A DNA stretch of 64,000 nt from Biomaibacter acetigenes (GCF_003691585.1 NZ_CP033169.1:1-64000), one strand, 5' to 3'; shown: positions 1-11,660, counted from the first letter of the stretch. Notes: a model not told the origin generated them from the letters alone. Numbers and translations: made by a program.

Positions 1-1365
1 ATGTCTATCGACCTTTCTTCTTTGTGGTGCCAGGTCCTTAAGATACTTAGCAGCGAACTCAACAATGACATGTCTTTTAATACCATGTTAAAACCTGCTA
101 AACTTGTCAGTCTCGATCAAAATATCGCCACAGTCGAGGTGCCCAACATTTTCTTGAAACAGGTTATTGAAAAAAGATATATAAATCTTTTAAAAGATAT
201 TCTACGTTCCATTTTGAAACAGGATATAAGCATTTTCTTCAAGGTCGGCGATGACGCCAATTTTTCCGGTACAGGCCTTGAATCCTATTCTTCGCAAATT
301 CTGGACCGCTACGATTCAAAGTCTTTTTCCGAAGAACCTATTTCATCTTTAAATCAAAAATATACCTTTGACACTTTTGTAGTAGGCAACAGTAACCGCT
401 TCGCTCATGCCGCTTCCCTGGCTGTGGCCCAGTCTCCTGCCAGGGCATACAACCCCTTCTTTATTTATGGAGGCGTAGGTCTTGGAAAAACTCATCTGAT
501 GCATGCTATAGGCCACTATATTCTTTCTCAGAAACCCAACTACAAGGTTGTTTACATATCTTCTGAGAGGTTTACCAATGAACTCATCAACTCTATAAAA
601 GATGACAAGAATGTGGAATTCCGCAACAAATACAGGACCATCGATGTGCTTCTAATTGATGACATCCAGTTTATTGCCGGCAAGGAGAGGACTCAGGAGG
701 AATTTTTCCATACCTTTAACGCCCTTCATGAAGCCAATAAGCAGCTGGTCATATCCAGCGACCGGCCTCCCAAGGAAATTCCAACTCTTGAGGAGCGCCT
801 CAGGTCAAGGTTTGAATGGGGGCTTATCACCGACATCCAGCCTCCGGATTTCGAGACCCGTATAGCTATACTTTTAAAGAAAGCGTCAATGGAAAACCTC
901 ACCGTGCCCAATGATGTCATCAACTTTATAGCCACCAAGATTGAAACAAATATCCGCGAACTGGAAGGCGCCCTTATAAGGATAGTGGCTTACTCATCCC
1001 TGACCAACTGCCCCATCGACATAAATCTGGCCGAACATGTTTTAAAAGATATTCTTCCCGATCAGAAACCAAAAAAAATTACTATTTCCGATATACTTCA
1101 AGAAGTGGGTCGTCATTTTTCTTTGAAAGTGGATGATTTCAAAGCTAAAAAACGCACAAAAGATCTGGCTTTCGCCCGCCAGGTGGCCATGTACCTCTGC
1201 AGCGAGCTCACTGACCTCTCACTGCCCAAAATAGGAGAGGAATTCGGAGGCCGCGACCACACCACTGTGATACACGCCAGGGATAAAATCGCACAAGACA
1301 TGGCCAAAGACCCGCAGCTTTCTATGCTAATTGACAGCCTCAAGAAAAAACTGGTTCAGAGTTGA
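1..1365 (+). CDS. dnaA: Chromosomal replication initiator DnaA
   Basis: AAA+ initiator that binds DnaA boxes at oriC, forms an ATP-dependent filament and melts the origin. The 454-residue protein has the usual length. An N-terminal helicase-loader-interacting domain (about 1-80) is followed by a short linker, an AAA+ core with Walker A GGVGLGKT at 157-164 and Walker B ending in Asp220-Asp221, and a C-terminal helix-turn-helix with the family signature [11 protein letters not shown] at 416-426. The window opens on its ATG, so its promoter and ribosome binding site are not visible. It is followed by the origin region and dnaN, the classical Firmicute arrangement. Function is certain at family level. 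Confidence 0.98.
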   Translation: MSIDLSSLWCQVLKILSSELNNDMSFNTMLKPAKLVSLDQNIATVEVPNIFLKQVIEKRYINLLKDILRSILKQDISIFFKVGDDANFSGTGLESYSSQILDRYDSKSFSEEPISSLNQKYTFDTFVVGNSNRFAHAASLAVAQSPARAYNPFFIYGGVGLGKTHLMHAIGHYILSQKPNYKVVYISSERFTNELINSIKDDKNVEFRNKYRTIDVLLIDDIQFIAGKERTQEEFFHTFNALHEANKQLVISSDRPPKEIPTLEERLRSRFEWGLITDIQPPDFETRIAILLKKASMENLTVPNDVINFIATKIETNIRELEGALIRIVAYSSLTNCPIDINLAEHVLKDILPDQKPKKITISDILQEVGRHFSLKVDDFKAKKRTKDLAFARQVAMYLCSELTDLSLPKIGEEFGGRDHTTVIHARDKIAQDMAKDPQLSMLIDSLKKKLVQS

Positions 1366-1625
1366 TAAGCTGTTAAAAATTACTGGATATCCTGTTTATA
1401 AAAAGTGGACAAATTTCGACTAAATATTTTTTTGTGGACATTGTTTATAAAGTTATACCCATTTTCCACAGGTTATACACAGGGACAACACTTAAAATAC
1501 AGTTATTCACATAAATTATCCACATATTCACAGCCCTTACTACTACTATTACTATTTTATAATTTTATGCGCAGTATAATATTTTTATGACATGTTTTTA
1601 AAAAAAATTTTGTAGGGGTGATTTT
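1366..1625. other. oriC: Replication origin region (oriC) between dnaA and dnaN
   Basis: This 260-bp AT-rich gap contains a run of DnaA-box-like 9-mers: TTATCCACA at 1516-1524 (perfect consensus), TTATTCACA at 1503-1511, TTATACACA at 1473-1481, TTTTCCACA at 1462-1470, and a reverse-strand near match (TGTGGACAT, 1433-1441). The boxes lead into a small GC cluster (1533-1536), then a trinucleotide ladder, then an AT-rich stretch at 1555-1590, which is the expected unwinding side. This order matches the basal unwinding system described for Bacillus subtilis. A TATAAT at 1575-1580 could also serve a dnaN promoter. The assignment rests on position and motifs; unwinding was not tested. Confidence 0.9.
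1537..1554 (+). other. DnaA-trio element of the origin
   Basis: Six consecutive trinucleotides read TTA-CTA-CTA-CTA-TTA-CTA, starting 13 bases after the consensus DnaA box at 1516-1524 and separated from it by a GC-rich patch. On the opposite strand this is the TAG/TAA ladder known as DnaA-trios, which guides the DnaA filament onto single-stranded DNA. Spacing and orientation agree with the known system. Confidence 0.8.
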
Positions 1626-2777
1626 ATGAAATTTATCGTGGATAGAGATATTCTTCTTTCAGCATTGTCCGTTGTTGAAAAATTTGTACCATCAAAATCT
1701 CCTATAACTCTTTTATCTGGAATCCGGTTCATTGCTTCCCCTGACTATCTGTCCCTTTCTGCCACCGACCTTGATATGGGTATAGAACATAAAATACCGG
1801 TGGTGGATACCTCCGATGATTCTATAAAAATTCTGGAAACCGGGTCTAAAGTATTTCCCGCCAGGATTTTTTCTGAGATAGCCAGGAAGATGCCCATGGG
1901 AGAAGTCATGTTTTCTTGTTCCGACGGCCGTGTAGAAATAAATGCGGGCAATTTCAGCATGACCCTTCCGTATTTTGAGTCTGAGGACTTTCCTGAAATA
2001 ACCCGGGACGAACTTTCGCCGGCTATGAATTTTTCTCAAAAATTGTTTAAAAATATGATAAAACAGACCATATTTGCCAGAGCGGAGGAATCTACTTCCA
2101 GGCCTCAACTTACAGGGATTCTGGTGGAATGCCGTCAGAATACGCTCAATATGGTGGCCCTCGACGGATTTCGCATCGCATGGCGAAAAGAGAATCTGGA
2201 AAAGGATTCTTCAGTCGTAAATGCGGATTTCAGCCTTATCATTCCTGGCAGGACCCTTATGGAAGTTTCCAGGATATTCGGGGACGGGGAGGAGAGTTTC
2301 ACCCTGTATGCCGGGAAAAACCGGGTGGAATTCCGGACCGAAAGTACAGTAATATCTTCCAGGTTACTGGAAGGCAATTTTATAGACTATGAGCAGGTTA
2401 CACGGGTAGAACCAAAAACCATTGTGGATATAGATGTGGACAGCATTTTCTCGGCCATAGACAGAGGGTTAACCCTGGCCAGGGAGGGAAGCAAGAACAA
2501 CCTTATAAGATTTCGCATTTCCGACGGTTTGGTGGAAGTCAGCGCTGAGACCGAAATGGGAAGCCTTTGCGATAGAATGCAGTGCCAGAAGGAAGGGGAT
2601 GATCTGTTAATAGCTTTCAATGCCAGGTTTTTGATGGATGCCCTGCGCTCCATTGAAACCCCCGATGTGCACCTTACATTCTCCGGTGAATCGGGGCCAT
2701 GTATCATGAGGCCTAAAGGGGCCCAAAACCATGTGAACTTTGTTTTACCCGTAAAAATAAGGGGTGAAGATTATTGA
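1626..2777 (+). CDS. dnaN: DNA polymerase III sliding clamp (beta subunit)
   Basis: The 383-residue protein is the processivity clamp that tethers polymerase III to DNA. Length and sequence across three repeated clamp domains are typical; the N-terminus (MKFIVDRDILLSAL) and C-terminus (FVLPVKIR) carry family-typical sequence. The ATG at 1626 is preceded by a GGGGTGA ribosome binding site. The stop codon overlaps the TTG start of the next gene by 3 bases, which indicates translational coupling within the dnaN-S4 protein-recF operon. Confidence 0.98.
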   Translation: MKFIVDRDILLSALSVVEKFVPSKSPITLLSGIRFIASPDYLSLSATDLDMGIEHKIPVVDTSDDSIKILETGSKVFPARIFSEIARKMPMGEVMFSCSDGRVEINAGNFSMTLPYFESEDFPEITRDELSPAMNFSQKLFKNMIKQTIFARAEESTSRPQLTGILVECRQNTLNMVALDGFRIAWRKENLEKDSSVVNADFSLIIPGRTLMEVSRIFGDGEESFTLYAGKNRVEFRTESTVISSRLLEGNFIDYEQVTRVEPKTIVDIDVDSIFSAIDRGLTLAREGSKNNLIRFRISDGLVEVSAETEMGSLCDRMQCQKEGDDLLIAFNARFLMDALRSIETPDVHLTFSGESGPCIMRPKGAQNHVNFVLPVKIRGEDY

Positions 2778-2995
2778 AAAAGGTGTATATAAAAACTTCT
2801 ACCATAAACCTGGACCAATTTTTAAAATGGTCGGGAGCCGTTTCCACCGGCGGAGAGGCCAAAGTATTGATTAGTGAAGGCAGGGTAAGGGTCAACCGCC
2901 AGGTGGAAACCCACAGGTCAAAAAAGCTTTCTCCTGGCGATGTGGTGGAGCTTGAAGGCAGCATCTTCGAAGTGGCCCGAGGGCGTGAAAACTGA
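2774..2995 (+). CDS. yaaA: S4-domain RNA-binding protein (YaaA/RlbA type)
   Basis: This 73-residue S4-like RNA-binding protein sits between dnaN and recF, as in many Firmicutes. The S4 fold is visible as LDQFLKWSGAVSTGGEAKVLISEGRVRVNR. The B. subtilis homologue has been linked to ribosome assembly; a role here is by homology only. The TTG start at 2774 overlaps the dnaN stop and has an AGGGGTGAAG ribosome binding site at about 2760-2769. Its stop overlaps the recF ATG by one base. Confidence 0.9.
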   Translation: MKKVYIKTSTINLDQFLKWSGAVSTGGEAKVLISEGRVRVNRQVETHRSKKLSPGDVVELEGSIFEVARGREN

Positions 2996-4089
2996 TGTAT
3001 CTCAGCCATCTGAGACTCTTTGATTTTCGTAATTTTAAAGAACTGGATGTGTCTTTTTCCCCGGGGATCAATATCCTTTACGGTGACAATGCCCAGGGTA
3101 AGACAAACCTCCTGGAATCCATTTTCTTTCTTTCCAATCTCAGGTCCGAAAGGGCTGTAAGGGATCAGCAGCTCATCATGTACACAAGGCCTCTGGCCTT
3201 TTTAAGGGGTGTGTTTGAGACCTGTGCCGGCCCGGTGGAAAGGGAAGTTACGGTGTATTCCGATAAGAAAAAGGTAGTAAAAGAGGGCGGAAATCAAAAA
3301 AACCGGTGGTCGGAGATATGCGAGGATATCAGCGCTGTGTTTTTTTCTCCTGATGACCTGAACCTCATAAAAGGCGAACCTTCCTTGAGGAGAAAATTCC
3401 TTGATACTGTTATATATCATATAAAGCCAGGATATATAAAATACCTTCAGGTCTACTACAGGGTGCTGGCCCACAGAAACACGCTTTTAAAGGCCGTCAA
3501 AAAAAACCCTTCCCTTTCGGATAACATTGACCCTTGGGACCTGCAGCTTTGCGACACAGGTTCCAGAATCTTTACGGAAAGGTTGAAATTTTTAGAAAGA
3601 ATTGGTCCGGATATACTTGAAATTTTTAAAAAATTCACCGGTGGAAGTACGGATTTTAAAATAAATTATATCAACAGCGTGAATTTTATGTCCCGGGACA
3701 GTATTAGGCAGGATTTTTTAAAAACATTGAAAGGCTCCAGGGAAAAGGATATCGCCAGGAGTTTTACCACCTGCGGCCCCCACAGGGATGACATCCAGTT
3801 TTTGCTTGACGGCCATGACGCCAGGTTTTTCGGTTCCCAGGGACAGCAGCGGATGCTGGTGCTCTGTCTTAAGATGGCCCAGGCAAAGATTCTTTTCCGG
3901 GAAAGGGGAGAAGCTCCCATAATGCTGCTGGATGATGTGATGTCCGAGCTTGACCTCACCCGAAGAAAACTCATTGTGGAAAACCATGGTTCCCAGGTGT
4001 TCATTACTACCACGGATTTAAAGTTCATACCCGATGAGATACTGGCAAAAAGCAAACTCTATCAGGTAAGGGCAGGCTCAATGGAGTGA
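2995..4089 (+). CDS. recF: DNA replication and repair protein RecF
   Basis: SMC-like ATPase of 364 residues that helps load RecA at gaps. Walker A is GDNAQGKT at 30-37, the ABC-type signature lies near FGSQGQQRM, and Walker B with its D-loop is LLDDVMSELD around residue 313. Length is normal. The ATG overlaps the preceding stop (TGATG), so it is translated as part of the dnaN operon. Confidence 0.97.
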   Translation: MYLSHLRLFDFRNFKELDVSFSPGINILYGDNAQGKTNLLESIFFLSNLRSERAVRDQQLIMYTRPLAFLRGVFETCAGPVEREVTVYSDKKKVVKEGGNQKNRWSEICEDISAVFFSPDDLNLIKGEPSLRRKFLDTVIYHIKPGYIKYLQVYYRVLAHRNTLLKAVKKNPSLSDNIDPWDLQLCDTGSRIFTERLKFLERIGPDILEIFKKFTGGSTDFKINYINSVNFMSRDSIRQDFLKTLKGSREKDIARSFTTCGPHRDDIQFLLDGHDARFFGSQGQQRMLVLCLKMAQAKILFRERGEAPIMLLDDVMSELDLTRRKLIVENHGSQVFITTTDLKFIPDEILAKSKLYQVRAGSME

Positions 4090-4094
4090 TAATT

Positions 4095-4577
4095 ATGGAA
4101 AAAATAGGAATAATATTAAAGGAATCCCTAAAAAGATCCGGCTTTGAAAAAAGATTAATGGAATTCCAGATATTTTTAAATTACGACATCCTTGTCGGTG
4201 AAAATATAGCCAGGGTTTCCAGGCCGGTGTTTTTCAGAAACGAGGTTCTTTTCATAGGCGTCGAAAGCCCCATATGGTCACATCAGCTTCATTTTTTGAA
4301 AAGGGATATTATAGAGAAGCTGAACTCTTCCTTAAGGCAGCCTCTTATCAAAGACATAAAGTTTCAAATATGCAGTATAGATAGGCAGGATTCCGCATGT
4401 TCCAAAGGGCCTGAAAGGAATACTACCGCTAGAGTACCTGACAAAAAAATTAAAATGATATATAATATTAGTTCGGAAATACAGGACCCGGAACTTAGAA
4501 AAAAATTCATAGAGCTTATGATAAAAGACCAGGAGTACAGGATGAAAAAGGAGGAAATCAAGTGTTCATCCATATAG
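4095..4577 (+). CDS. DUF721 (DciA-like) protein
   Basis: A basic protein of about 160 residues from the DUF721 family, found between recF and gyrB in many bacteria. Some members (DciA) load or stimulate the replicative helicase in lineages lacking DnaC/DnaI; whether this one does is not known. The conserved fold is visible in the stretch with VSRPVFFRNEVLFIGVESPI. I chose ATG 4095 because GGAG at 4083-4086 lies 8 bases upstream; an in-frame GTG at 4086 overlapping the recF stop has no good ribosome binding site. Confidence 0.8.
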   Translation: MEKIGIILKESLKRSGFEKRLMEFQIFLNYDILVGENIARVSRPVFFRNEVLFIGVESPIWSHQLHFLKRDIIEKLNSSLRQPLIKDIKFQICSIDRQDSACSKGPERNTTARVPDKKIKMIYNISSEIQDPELRKKFIELMIKDQEYRMKKEEIKCSSI

Positions 4578-4807
4578 GCAGCGATGAAGTGGTGCTCAAA
4601 AAAGACGTGATAATGATCCTGGATAAATATGCGCTGGTTTCAAAGGATACCTCGGATTTTATGCAGGTGGCCAAAGAGGAGGGCTTTGTCCAGGGTGAGG
4701 ACGGTATGGATAAAAAATCCATAATCATCTGTGATAAAAAGATATTTTTTTCTCCCATATCTTCCGTCACTTTGCTCAAGAGATCCAATTTTTTAAAAAA
4801 CCTTTAA
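4562..4807 (+). CDS. remB: Extracellular matrix regulator RemB-like (DUF370)
   Basis: This 81-residue protein begins MFIHIGSDEVVLKKDVIMILD, typical of the DUF370 family (B. subtilis YaaB/RemB), placed between recF and gyrB as usual. Homologues are small DNA-binding or regulatory proteins linked to biofilm matrix control; the role in this organism is unknown. The GTG start at 4562 has a strong AAAGGAGG site and overlaps the end of the DUF721 gene by 16 bases. Confidence 0.85.
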   Translation: MFIHIGSDEVVLKKDVIMILDKYALVSKDTSDFMQVAKEEGFVQGEDGMDKKSIIICDKKIFFSPISSVTLLKRSNFLKNL

Positions 4808-4828
4808 GTTTTACGGCACAGGTTTTAA

Positions 4829-6757
<1,929 letters not shown>

Positions 6758-6790
6758 TATTGATTAATTTAAAGTGACGGAGGTCTTTGA

Positions 6791-9214
6791 ATGGCTGAAT
6801 CAGCTGAAAAAATAGTGCCTGTAAACATCGAAGAGGAAATGAAAAAATCCTATATAGACTATTCCATGAGCGTTATCGTGGGCAGGGCACTGCCGGATGT
6901 GCGGGATGGCCTCAAACCCATCCACCGCAGGATCCTATATGCCATGAACGACATTGGCCTCACCCCGGATAAGCCCTACAGGAAATCCGCCACCATCGTA
7001 GGTGAGGTCATGGGCAAATACCATCCCCACGGTGATGCGGCCATCTACGATGCCATGGTGCGCATGGCCCAGGATTACTCCATGCGCTACATGCTGGTGG
7101 ACGGCCACGGCAATTTCGGATCTATAGACGGCGACCCTCCGGCGGCCATGAGGTATACCGAGGCCAGGCTTTCGAAGATAGCCATGGAGATGCTGTCTGA
7201 CATAAATAAGGATACCGTTGATTTTATACCTAATTTCGATGAGAGGCTAAAGGAACCTACGGTGTTGCCATCCCGCTTCCCGAACCTCTTGGTCAATGGT
7301 TCCTCGGGCATCGCAGTGGGCATGGCCACCAACATCCCTCCCCACAACCTCTCGGAGGTCATAGACGGTGTGGTTATGATGATAGATAATCCCGGTGTCT
7401 CCATCGATGACCTCATGCAAGTCATAAAGGGACCGGATTTCCCCACCGGGGCCTCTATCCTGGGGCGGGACGGCATAAAAGAGATGTACAGGACCGGCCG
7501 GGGGTCTTTGACGGTCAGAGCCAAAGCCACCATCGAACCCATGGAAGGCGGGCGTCAGAGGATAGTTGTCACGGAAATCCCATACATGGTGAACAAGGCG
7601 CGGCTGGTGGAAAAGATTGCGGAACTTGTGCGGGAAAAGAACATCGAAGGCATATCGGACCTGAGGGATGAAAGTGATAGATCCGGAATCCGCATTGTCA
7701 TAGAGCTCAAAAGAGATGCTAATCCTCATGTGATATTGAACCAGCTTTACAAGCACACCCAGATGCAGGACACCTTCGGAGCCATCATGCTGGCACTGGT
7801 GGACAACAAGCCCCGGGTGCTGAACCTGAGGGATTTGATATACTACTACCTGGAGCACCAGAAAGATATTATCGTTAGGAGGACAAAATATGACCTGGCC
7901 AGGGCAGAGGAGAGGCTTCACATTCTGGAAGGCCTGAGGATCGCCCTTTCCCACCTGGATGAGGTCATATCCCTCATTAAAAAATCCAGGGATGTGCCTA
8001 CGGCCAGGGAAGGCCTCATGAACACTTTTAACCTCACAGAGAAGCAGGCCCAGGTCATACTGGACATGAGGCTGCAGAGATTGACGGCTCTGGAGCGCCA
8101 GAAAATAGAGGAAGAATACAAGGAAATCCTGGAAAAAATAGAATACTACAAAAAGGTGCTATCTGACGAGAAAATGGTGCTGGGCATAATAAAAGACGAG
8201 ATCCTGGCCATAAAGGAAAAATATAGGGATGAGCGTCGCACCAAAATTGCCACCGCAGTGGATGATTTTGAAGCCGAAGACCTCATCGCGGAGGAAGATG
8301 TGGTCATTACCCTGACACATCTGGGCTATGTCAAGCGCCTGCCCCTTTCCACATACAAAAATCAAAAGCGGGGAGGCCGGGGAGTTACAGGTGTAACCAC
8401 CAGGGAAGAGGATTTCGTGGAGCGCATATTCGTGGCCACCACCCACCATGTGGTGCTGTTCTTCACTGATAGGGGCAGTGTCTACAAGCTCAAGGCCCAC
8501 GAGATCCCCGAAGCGGGAAGGGCCGCCCGGGGCACCGCCATAGTAAACCTTTTGCCCTTAAAACCGGGTGAAAAGGTCAACGCCGTCATACCCATCAAGG
8601 ATTTCGGAGAGGCAAGATACCTGCTCTTTGCCACCCGGAATGGGCTGGTAAAAAAGACCCTGCTTTCCGAGTACGAAAGCTCCAGGAAGGCCGGCCTTAT
8701 TGCCATCGGGCTCCGGGAAGAGGATGAGCTCATAGCCGTAAGGCTTATAGACCGGGAGGATCAGGTGCTCCTGGGGACGATGGAAGGCATGGGCATAAGA
8801 TTTTCCGTGGATGATGTGAGCACTATGGGGCGCACCGCCCACGGGGTCAAGGGTATATCCTTAAGACAGGATGATAAAGTGGCCTCGGTGGATATATTAA
8901 AACCCGGGTGCGATGTGCTGGTGGTGACGGAGAAAGGCTTCGGCAAGCGCACCGGTGAGGAGGAATTCCGGCTTCAGTCCAGAGGCGGCAAAGGCATCAT
9001 AATCCAGAAGGTCACCGAAAAGACAGGCCATCTGGAAGCCATAAGAGTGGTCAGCGAAAAGGATGATGTAATGCTGTGCACCGCCTCGGGAATAGTAATA
9101 CGCATGGAAGTTTCCGGGATTTCAAAGATGAGCCGCAACACCCGGGGCGTCACTTTGATTAAACTTGAAAAAGATGACCAGCTGGCATCGGTGGCGGTGA
9201 TTAGCGAAGAATAA
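6791..9214 (+). CDS. gyrA: DNA gyrase subunit A
   Basis: DNA cleavage and rejoining subunit of gyrase, 807 residues. The catalytic tyrosine lies in [10 protein letters not shown] at residue 122, the same position as in Escherichia coli, and the quinolone-resistance region reads [13 protein letters not shown]. The C-terminal half holds the beta-pinwheel repeats that wrap DNA, with a GyrA-box-like segment NQKRGGRG. The ATG is preceded by GGAGGT. A terminator follows directly. Confidence 0.97.
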   Translation: MAESAEKIVPVNIEEEMKKSYIDYSMSVIVGRALPDVRDGLKPIHRRILYAMNDIGLTPDKPYRKSATIVGEVMGKYHPHGDAAIYDAMVRMAQDYSMRYMLVDGHGNFGSIDGDPPAAMRYTEARLSKIAMEMLSDINKDTVDFIPNFDERLKEPTVLPSRFPNLLVNGSSGIAVGMATNIPPHNLSEVIDGVVMMIDNPGVSIDDLMQVIKGPDFPTGASILGRDGIKEMYRTGRGSLTVRAKATIEPMEGGRQRIVVTEIPYMVNKARLVEKIAELVREKNIEGISDLRDESDRSGIRIVIELKRDANPHVILNQLYKHTQMQDTFGAIMLALVDNKPRVLNLRDLIYYYLEHQKDIIVRRTKYDLARAEERLHILEGLRIALSHLDEVISLIKKSRDVPTAREGLMNTFNLTEKQAQVILDMRLQRLTALERQKIEEEYKEILEKIEYYKKVLSDEKMVLGIIKDEILAIKEKYRDERRTKIATAVDDFEAEDLIAEEDVVITLTHLGYVKRLPLSTYKNQKRGGRGVTGVTTREEDFVERIFVATTHHVVLFFTDRGSVYKLKAHEIPEAGRAARGTAIVNLLPLKPGEKVNAVIPIKDFGEARYLLFATRNGLVKKTLLSEYESSRKAGLIAIGLREEDELIAVRLIDREDQVLLGTMEGMGIRFSVDDVSTMGRTAHGVKGISLRQDDKVASVDILKPGCDVLVVTEKGFGKRTGEEEFRLQSRGGKGIIIQKVTEKTGHLEAIRVVSEKDDVMLCTASGIVIRMEVSGISKMSRNTRGVTLIKLEKDDQLASVAVISEE

Positions 9215-9222
9215 GTAACGAT

Positions 9223-9260
9223 GGGGCAATACAATTTTCTTTGGTGTTGCCCCTATATTT
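9223..9260 (+). terminator. Intrinsic terminator after gyrA
   Basis: The arms GGGGCAATAC (9223-9232) and GTGTTGCCCC (9244-9253) form a 10-bp stem (one G-U pair) with an 11-base loop, followed by TATATTTTAT. It ends the gyrB-gyrA operon. Confidence 0.75.
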
Positions 9261-9268
9261 TATATGAT

Positions 9269-9505
9269 TTATGTGGGAATTTGATTAACAATAATCCTTG
9301 TATCATAACCGCAGCGGGGGCATGTAAAAAGATGGATGCACTCATGGGGGGATTCTCCCATAGTAGTGGTATCTTTATCAAGATACGGATTGTAAGGGTC
9401 AAAATAATCCTCCACCCTTCCCCAATCCTCCATTTCGCTGCCGCAGTTGGGGCAGGTTTCATTCACATTTATCAGGGCATTGCATAGGGGACACTCGAAG
9501 TCCAC
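9269..9505 (-). CDS. Small zinc-ribbon protein, function unknown
   Basis: A protein of about 78 residues with three CxxC knuckles (CPLC, CPNC, CPRC), suggesting one or two bound zinc ions, and an acidic middle (EDYFDPYNPYLDKD). No enzyme motif or membrane segment is visible. GTG at 9505 is preferred because GAGGTGA (complement of 9511-9517) lies 5 bases upstream; an ATG at 9529 would extend it by eight residues but lacks a ribosome binding site. It is a lone gene facing gyrA. I do not recognise a specific family; a rubredoxin- or transposase-type ribbon is not supported. Confidence 0.6.
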   Translation of the reverse strand: MDFECPLCNALINVNETCPNCGSEMEDWGRVEDYFDPYNPYLDKDTTTMGESPHECIHLFTCPRCGYDTRIIVNQIPT

Positions 9506-9590
9506 AAATATCACCTCATATGTAAGCATGTCTTATATAAAAGTTTTTATTCAATGATTTGTTTTTTCATAAATTATTCGCTTCAGTTTT

Positions 9591-9607
9591 TAGATGCAAA
9601 GCATCTA
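9591..9607. repeat. Palindrome in the gap before the sigma-54 regulator
   Basis: TAGATGC-AAA-GCATCTA is a perfect 7-bp inverted repeat with a 3-base spacer, about 90 bases upstream of the zinc-ribbon gene on its strand. No T-run follows on either strand, so it may be an operator or a small hairpin rather than a terminator. Confidence 0.35.
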
Positions 9608-9693
9608 TTCAAACAAGGGAGGTTTTTTCTTTTCGTAGCTTTTAGCTTTTTGAAAACAAATGCATAGCAGTGGTTTTCATTGTACAATAAAAG

Positions 9694-9717
9694 AAAGCTC
9701 CACATTGAGGGAGCTTT
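9694..9717 (-). terminator. Terminator of the sigma-54 regulator gene
   Basis: AAAGCTCC (9694-9701) pairs with GGAGCTTT (9710-9717) across an 8-base loop, immediately after the reverse-strand stop codon at 9718. T-rich sequence follows on the minus strand and also on the plus strand, so it could act in both directions. Confidence 0.7.
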
Positions 9718-11502
9718 TTATTTTATAACTATGTTGTATTTTCGCAATCTTCTATACAATGTTGCTCGACTTATGCCCAGTTCCTGGGCTACTTTTTCTT
9801 TCACATTTGCCATATCCTTGTATTTTTCTAGAAGTGTAATTATTTCACTTTTTTCTACATTGTCAATTTTTTCTCTGAAAGGTTTCGCATCATTTTTTTC
9901 GCAGTTCGTTGAAATTGTTTTTTGAAGAAGTTTTGATGGCAAGCTTGACAGATTTATTACAGTATCTTTCTCTATGTTTATGGCATATTCTATGCAGTTT
10001 TCCAGTTCACGTATGTTACCTGGCCATTCGTAATTCATCAGTGCTTTCATCGCTTTGTCGGAAATGCCTGTTATGTTTTTCGAAAGCAAATTGGAGTATT
10101 TCTTTATCATATGCTCTATCAGCAGGGGAATGTCATCGGCGCGTTCCCTCAAAGGAGGTATATAAATGGGGATGACATTTAGACGGTAGTACAGATCTTC
10201 TCTGAACTCCCCCTGTCTCACCATTTTTTCCAGGTTTTTATGAGTGGCTGCTATGATCCGCACGTTTATGGGCAGGGTTTTACTGCTGCCCAGCCGTTCG
10301 ATTTCTTTTTCCTGGATTACCCTGAGGAGTTTTACCTGCAGATAAAGCGGCAGATCGCCTATTTCGTCGAGGAAGATGGTGCCACCGTTGGCCATTTCAA
10401 ACTTTCCGGGCTTTCCGCCGTGCCGTCCCCCCGTAAAGGTTCCGTCCTCGTAACCGAAAAGTTCGCTTTCCAGAAGGGTATCGGGGATGGCACCGCAGTT
10501 TATGGCTATAAAGGGTTTGTTATGCCTGGAGCTGGAACAATGGATGGCTCTTGCAAAAAGTTCTTTGCCGGTCCCCGTTTCGCCCAGGAGAAGGACCGTT
10601 GAAACGCTATTGGCGATCTCCTTTGCCAGATCCTTTACGGCACGCATAGACTGACAGTTACCGATTATGTCTTCAAAGCTGTACAGCTTTCCCGTTCCTC
10701 CTATTCTATAAACAAATTGGCGGACTTCCTGCATATCTCTCGCAGAAATTATTAGAGCTTCAACCTTTTGTTTTACTTTAATTGAACGGGCAGATACCAG
10801 TAAGTGGTATTTTCGATTTTGCCTTGTAAATATTAACTCACTTTCCCATGTCTCATTATCGAGCGATTCTATTTTTTTTAGAGGCAGGGAGGGCAGGACA
10901 TTAATTACGTTGAGTCCTCTCATCTCATTGGAACTCATGTTGAAAAGCTGAGCGGCCGCCGTGTTGCAAAGAGTTATGGTCCCTATGCTATCCGTATATA
11001 TTAAACCTTCTTCGGTAAAGTTTATGGCATTTACCAGCTTTTCGGAAAAAATCAGCAACTCATTGTGGACGGCTCTTTCAGCAATTTTGACAGTCAAAAA
11101 CTCGCCCATCTGATTGAGAAATTCTATATATTCATTATGATAATTTAATATTTTATTTTTCTGTTCTTCAGAGAAACTTGTCAACCCTATGTCTCCTATT
11201 ACCTGACCTCTGAAAATTATGGGCGTTAATATCAATGCTTTTTCGGGACACTTTTTTGCCCAACTGCAATCAGCACAATAAGGATGATAGCCGGGATTCT
11301 CTACTATGATGGGTTTCTGGGAACGGAATAATTCTGCCTTGAAGGAAGAGTTCAGGACAGAACCTTTTGAGGAAAAATAGCCTCTGCTGCTTGCCACCAG
11401 ATTGTAATCGGAGTCGGAAATGGTAACTTCGAGTCCCAGCGCCGCATTTATTGCATTGGCCACCCGCTGAGCATCGGCTTGGATATCCATCAGATAGGTC
11501 AT
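9718..11502 (-). CDS. Sigma-54-dependent transcriptional activator with Cys-motif sensor domain and PAS
   Basis: Enhancer-binding protein of 594 residues. The N-terminal GAF-like sensor contains Cys76-x2-Cys79-x5-Cys85, which could hold a metal or Fe-S cluster (inference). A PAS-like domain follows (near INFTEEGLIYTDSIGTITLCN), then the AAA+ domain with Walker A GETGTGKE around 306-313, and a Fis-type helix-turn-helix at the C-terminus (VAQELGISRATLYRRL). The sigma-54 contact loop reads GTFTGG instead of GAFTGA. ATG 11502 was chosen because GGAGGA lies just upstream; the frame stays open further 5' without a ribosome binding site. It is divergent from the catabolic train starting at 11711, its likely target. 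The inducer is unknown. Confidence 0.85.
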   Translation of the reverse strand: MTYLMDIQADAQRVANAINAALGLEVTISDSDYNLVASSRGYFSSKGSVLNSSFKAELFRSQKPIIVENPGYHPYCADCSWAKKCPEKALILTPIIFRGQVIGDIGLTSFSEEQKNKILNYHNEYIEFLNQMGEFLTVKIAERAVHNELLIFSEKLVNAINFTEEGLIYTDSIGTITLCNTAAAQLFNMSSNEMRGLNVINVLPSLPLKKIESLDNETWESELIFTRQNRKYHLLVSARSIKVKQKVEALIISARDMQEVRQFVYRIGGTGKLYSFEDIIGNCQSMRAVKDLAKEIANSVSTVLLLGETGTGKELFARAIHCSSSRHNKPFIAINCGAIPDTLLESELFGYEDGTFTGGRHGGKPGKFEMANGGTIFLDEIGDLPLYLQVKLLRVIQEKEIERLGSSKTLPINVRIIAATHKNLEKMVRQGEFREDLYYRLNVIPIYIPPLRERADDIPLLIEHMIKKYSNLLSKNITGISDKAMKALMNYEWPGNIRELENCIEYAINIEKDTVINLSSLPSKLLQKTISTNCEKNDAKPFREKIDNVEKSEIITLLEKYKDMANVKEKVAQELGISRATLYRRLRKYNIVIK

Positions 11503-11533
11503 ATTATTCCTCCAATGTGGATATGTTGTAATT

Positions 11534-11562
11534 AATATATCATTGTCCAAAACGAATGTCAA
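11534..11562 (-). promoter_or_regulatory. Sigma-A promoter of the divergent regulator
   Basis: On the minus strand TTGACA (11562-11557) and TATATT (11539-11534) are separated by exactly 17 bases, about 30 bases before the regulator's ATG. The -35 box overlaps the left arm of the inverted repeat at 11559-11591, which suggests autoregulation. Confidence 0.7.
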
Positions 11563-11591
11563 TTCTGAGATGTATTGCGTATCAGAATTGA
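11559..11591. promoter_or_regulatory. Inverted repeat, candidate enhancer site for the regulator
   Basis: TCAATTCTGA (11559-11568) and TCAGAATTGA (11582-11591) are perfect 10-bp arms around a 13-base spacer. The centre lies about 95 bases upstream of the predicted sigma-54 start site at 11670, a normal enhancer distance, and next to the divergent activator gene. Confidence 0.65.
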
Positions 11592-11643
11592 GAATGAGAT
11601 ATAATTTATCCTTAAAATAGCCCGTTTTTCCGCCAACTCCCTT

Positions 11644-11660
11644 TGGCATTGTTTATGCAA
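11644..11660 (+). promoter_or_regulatory. Sigma-54 (-24/-12) promoter of the first catabolic train
   Basis: TTGGCATTGTTTATGCA has GG at 11645-11646 and GC at 11657-11658, the exact -24/-12 spacing. Transcription would start near 11670, giving a 41-base leader before the ATG at 11711. The divergent sigma-54 activator supports the call. Confidence 0.8.

Noticed and set aside
1405-1590. Small open frame inside oriC
   Set aside because: It covers the DnaA boxes and trios; the translation is low-complexity and it lacks a ribosome binding site.
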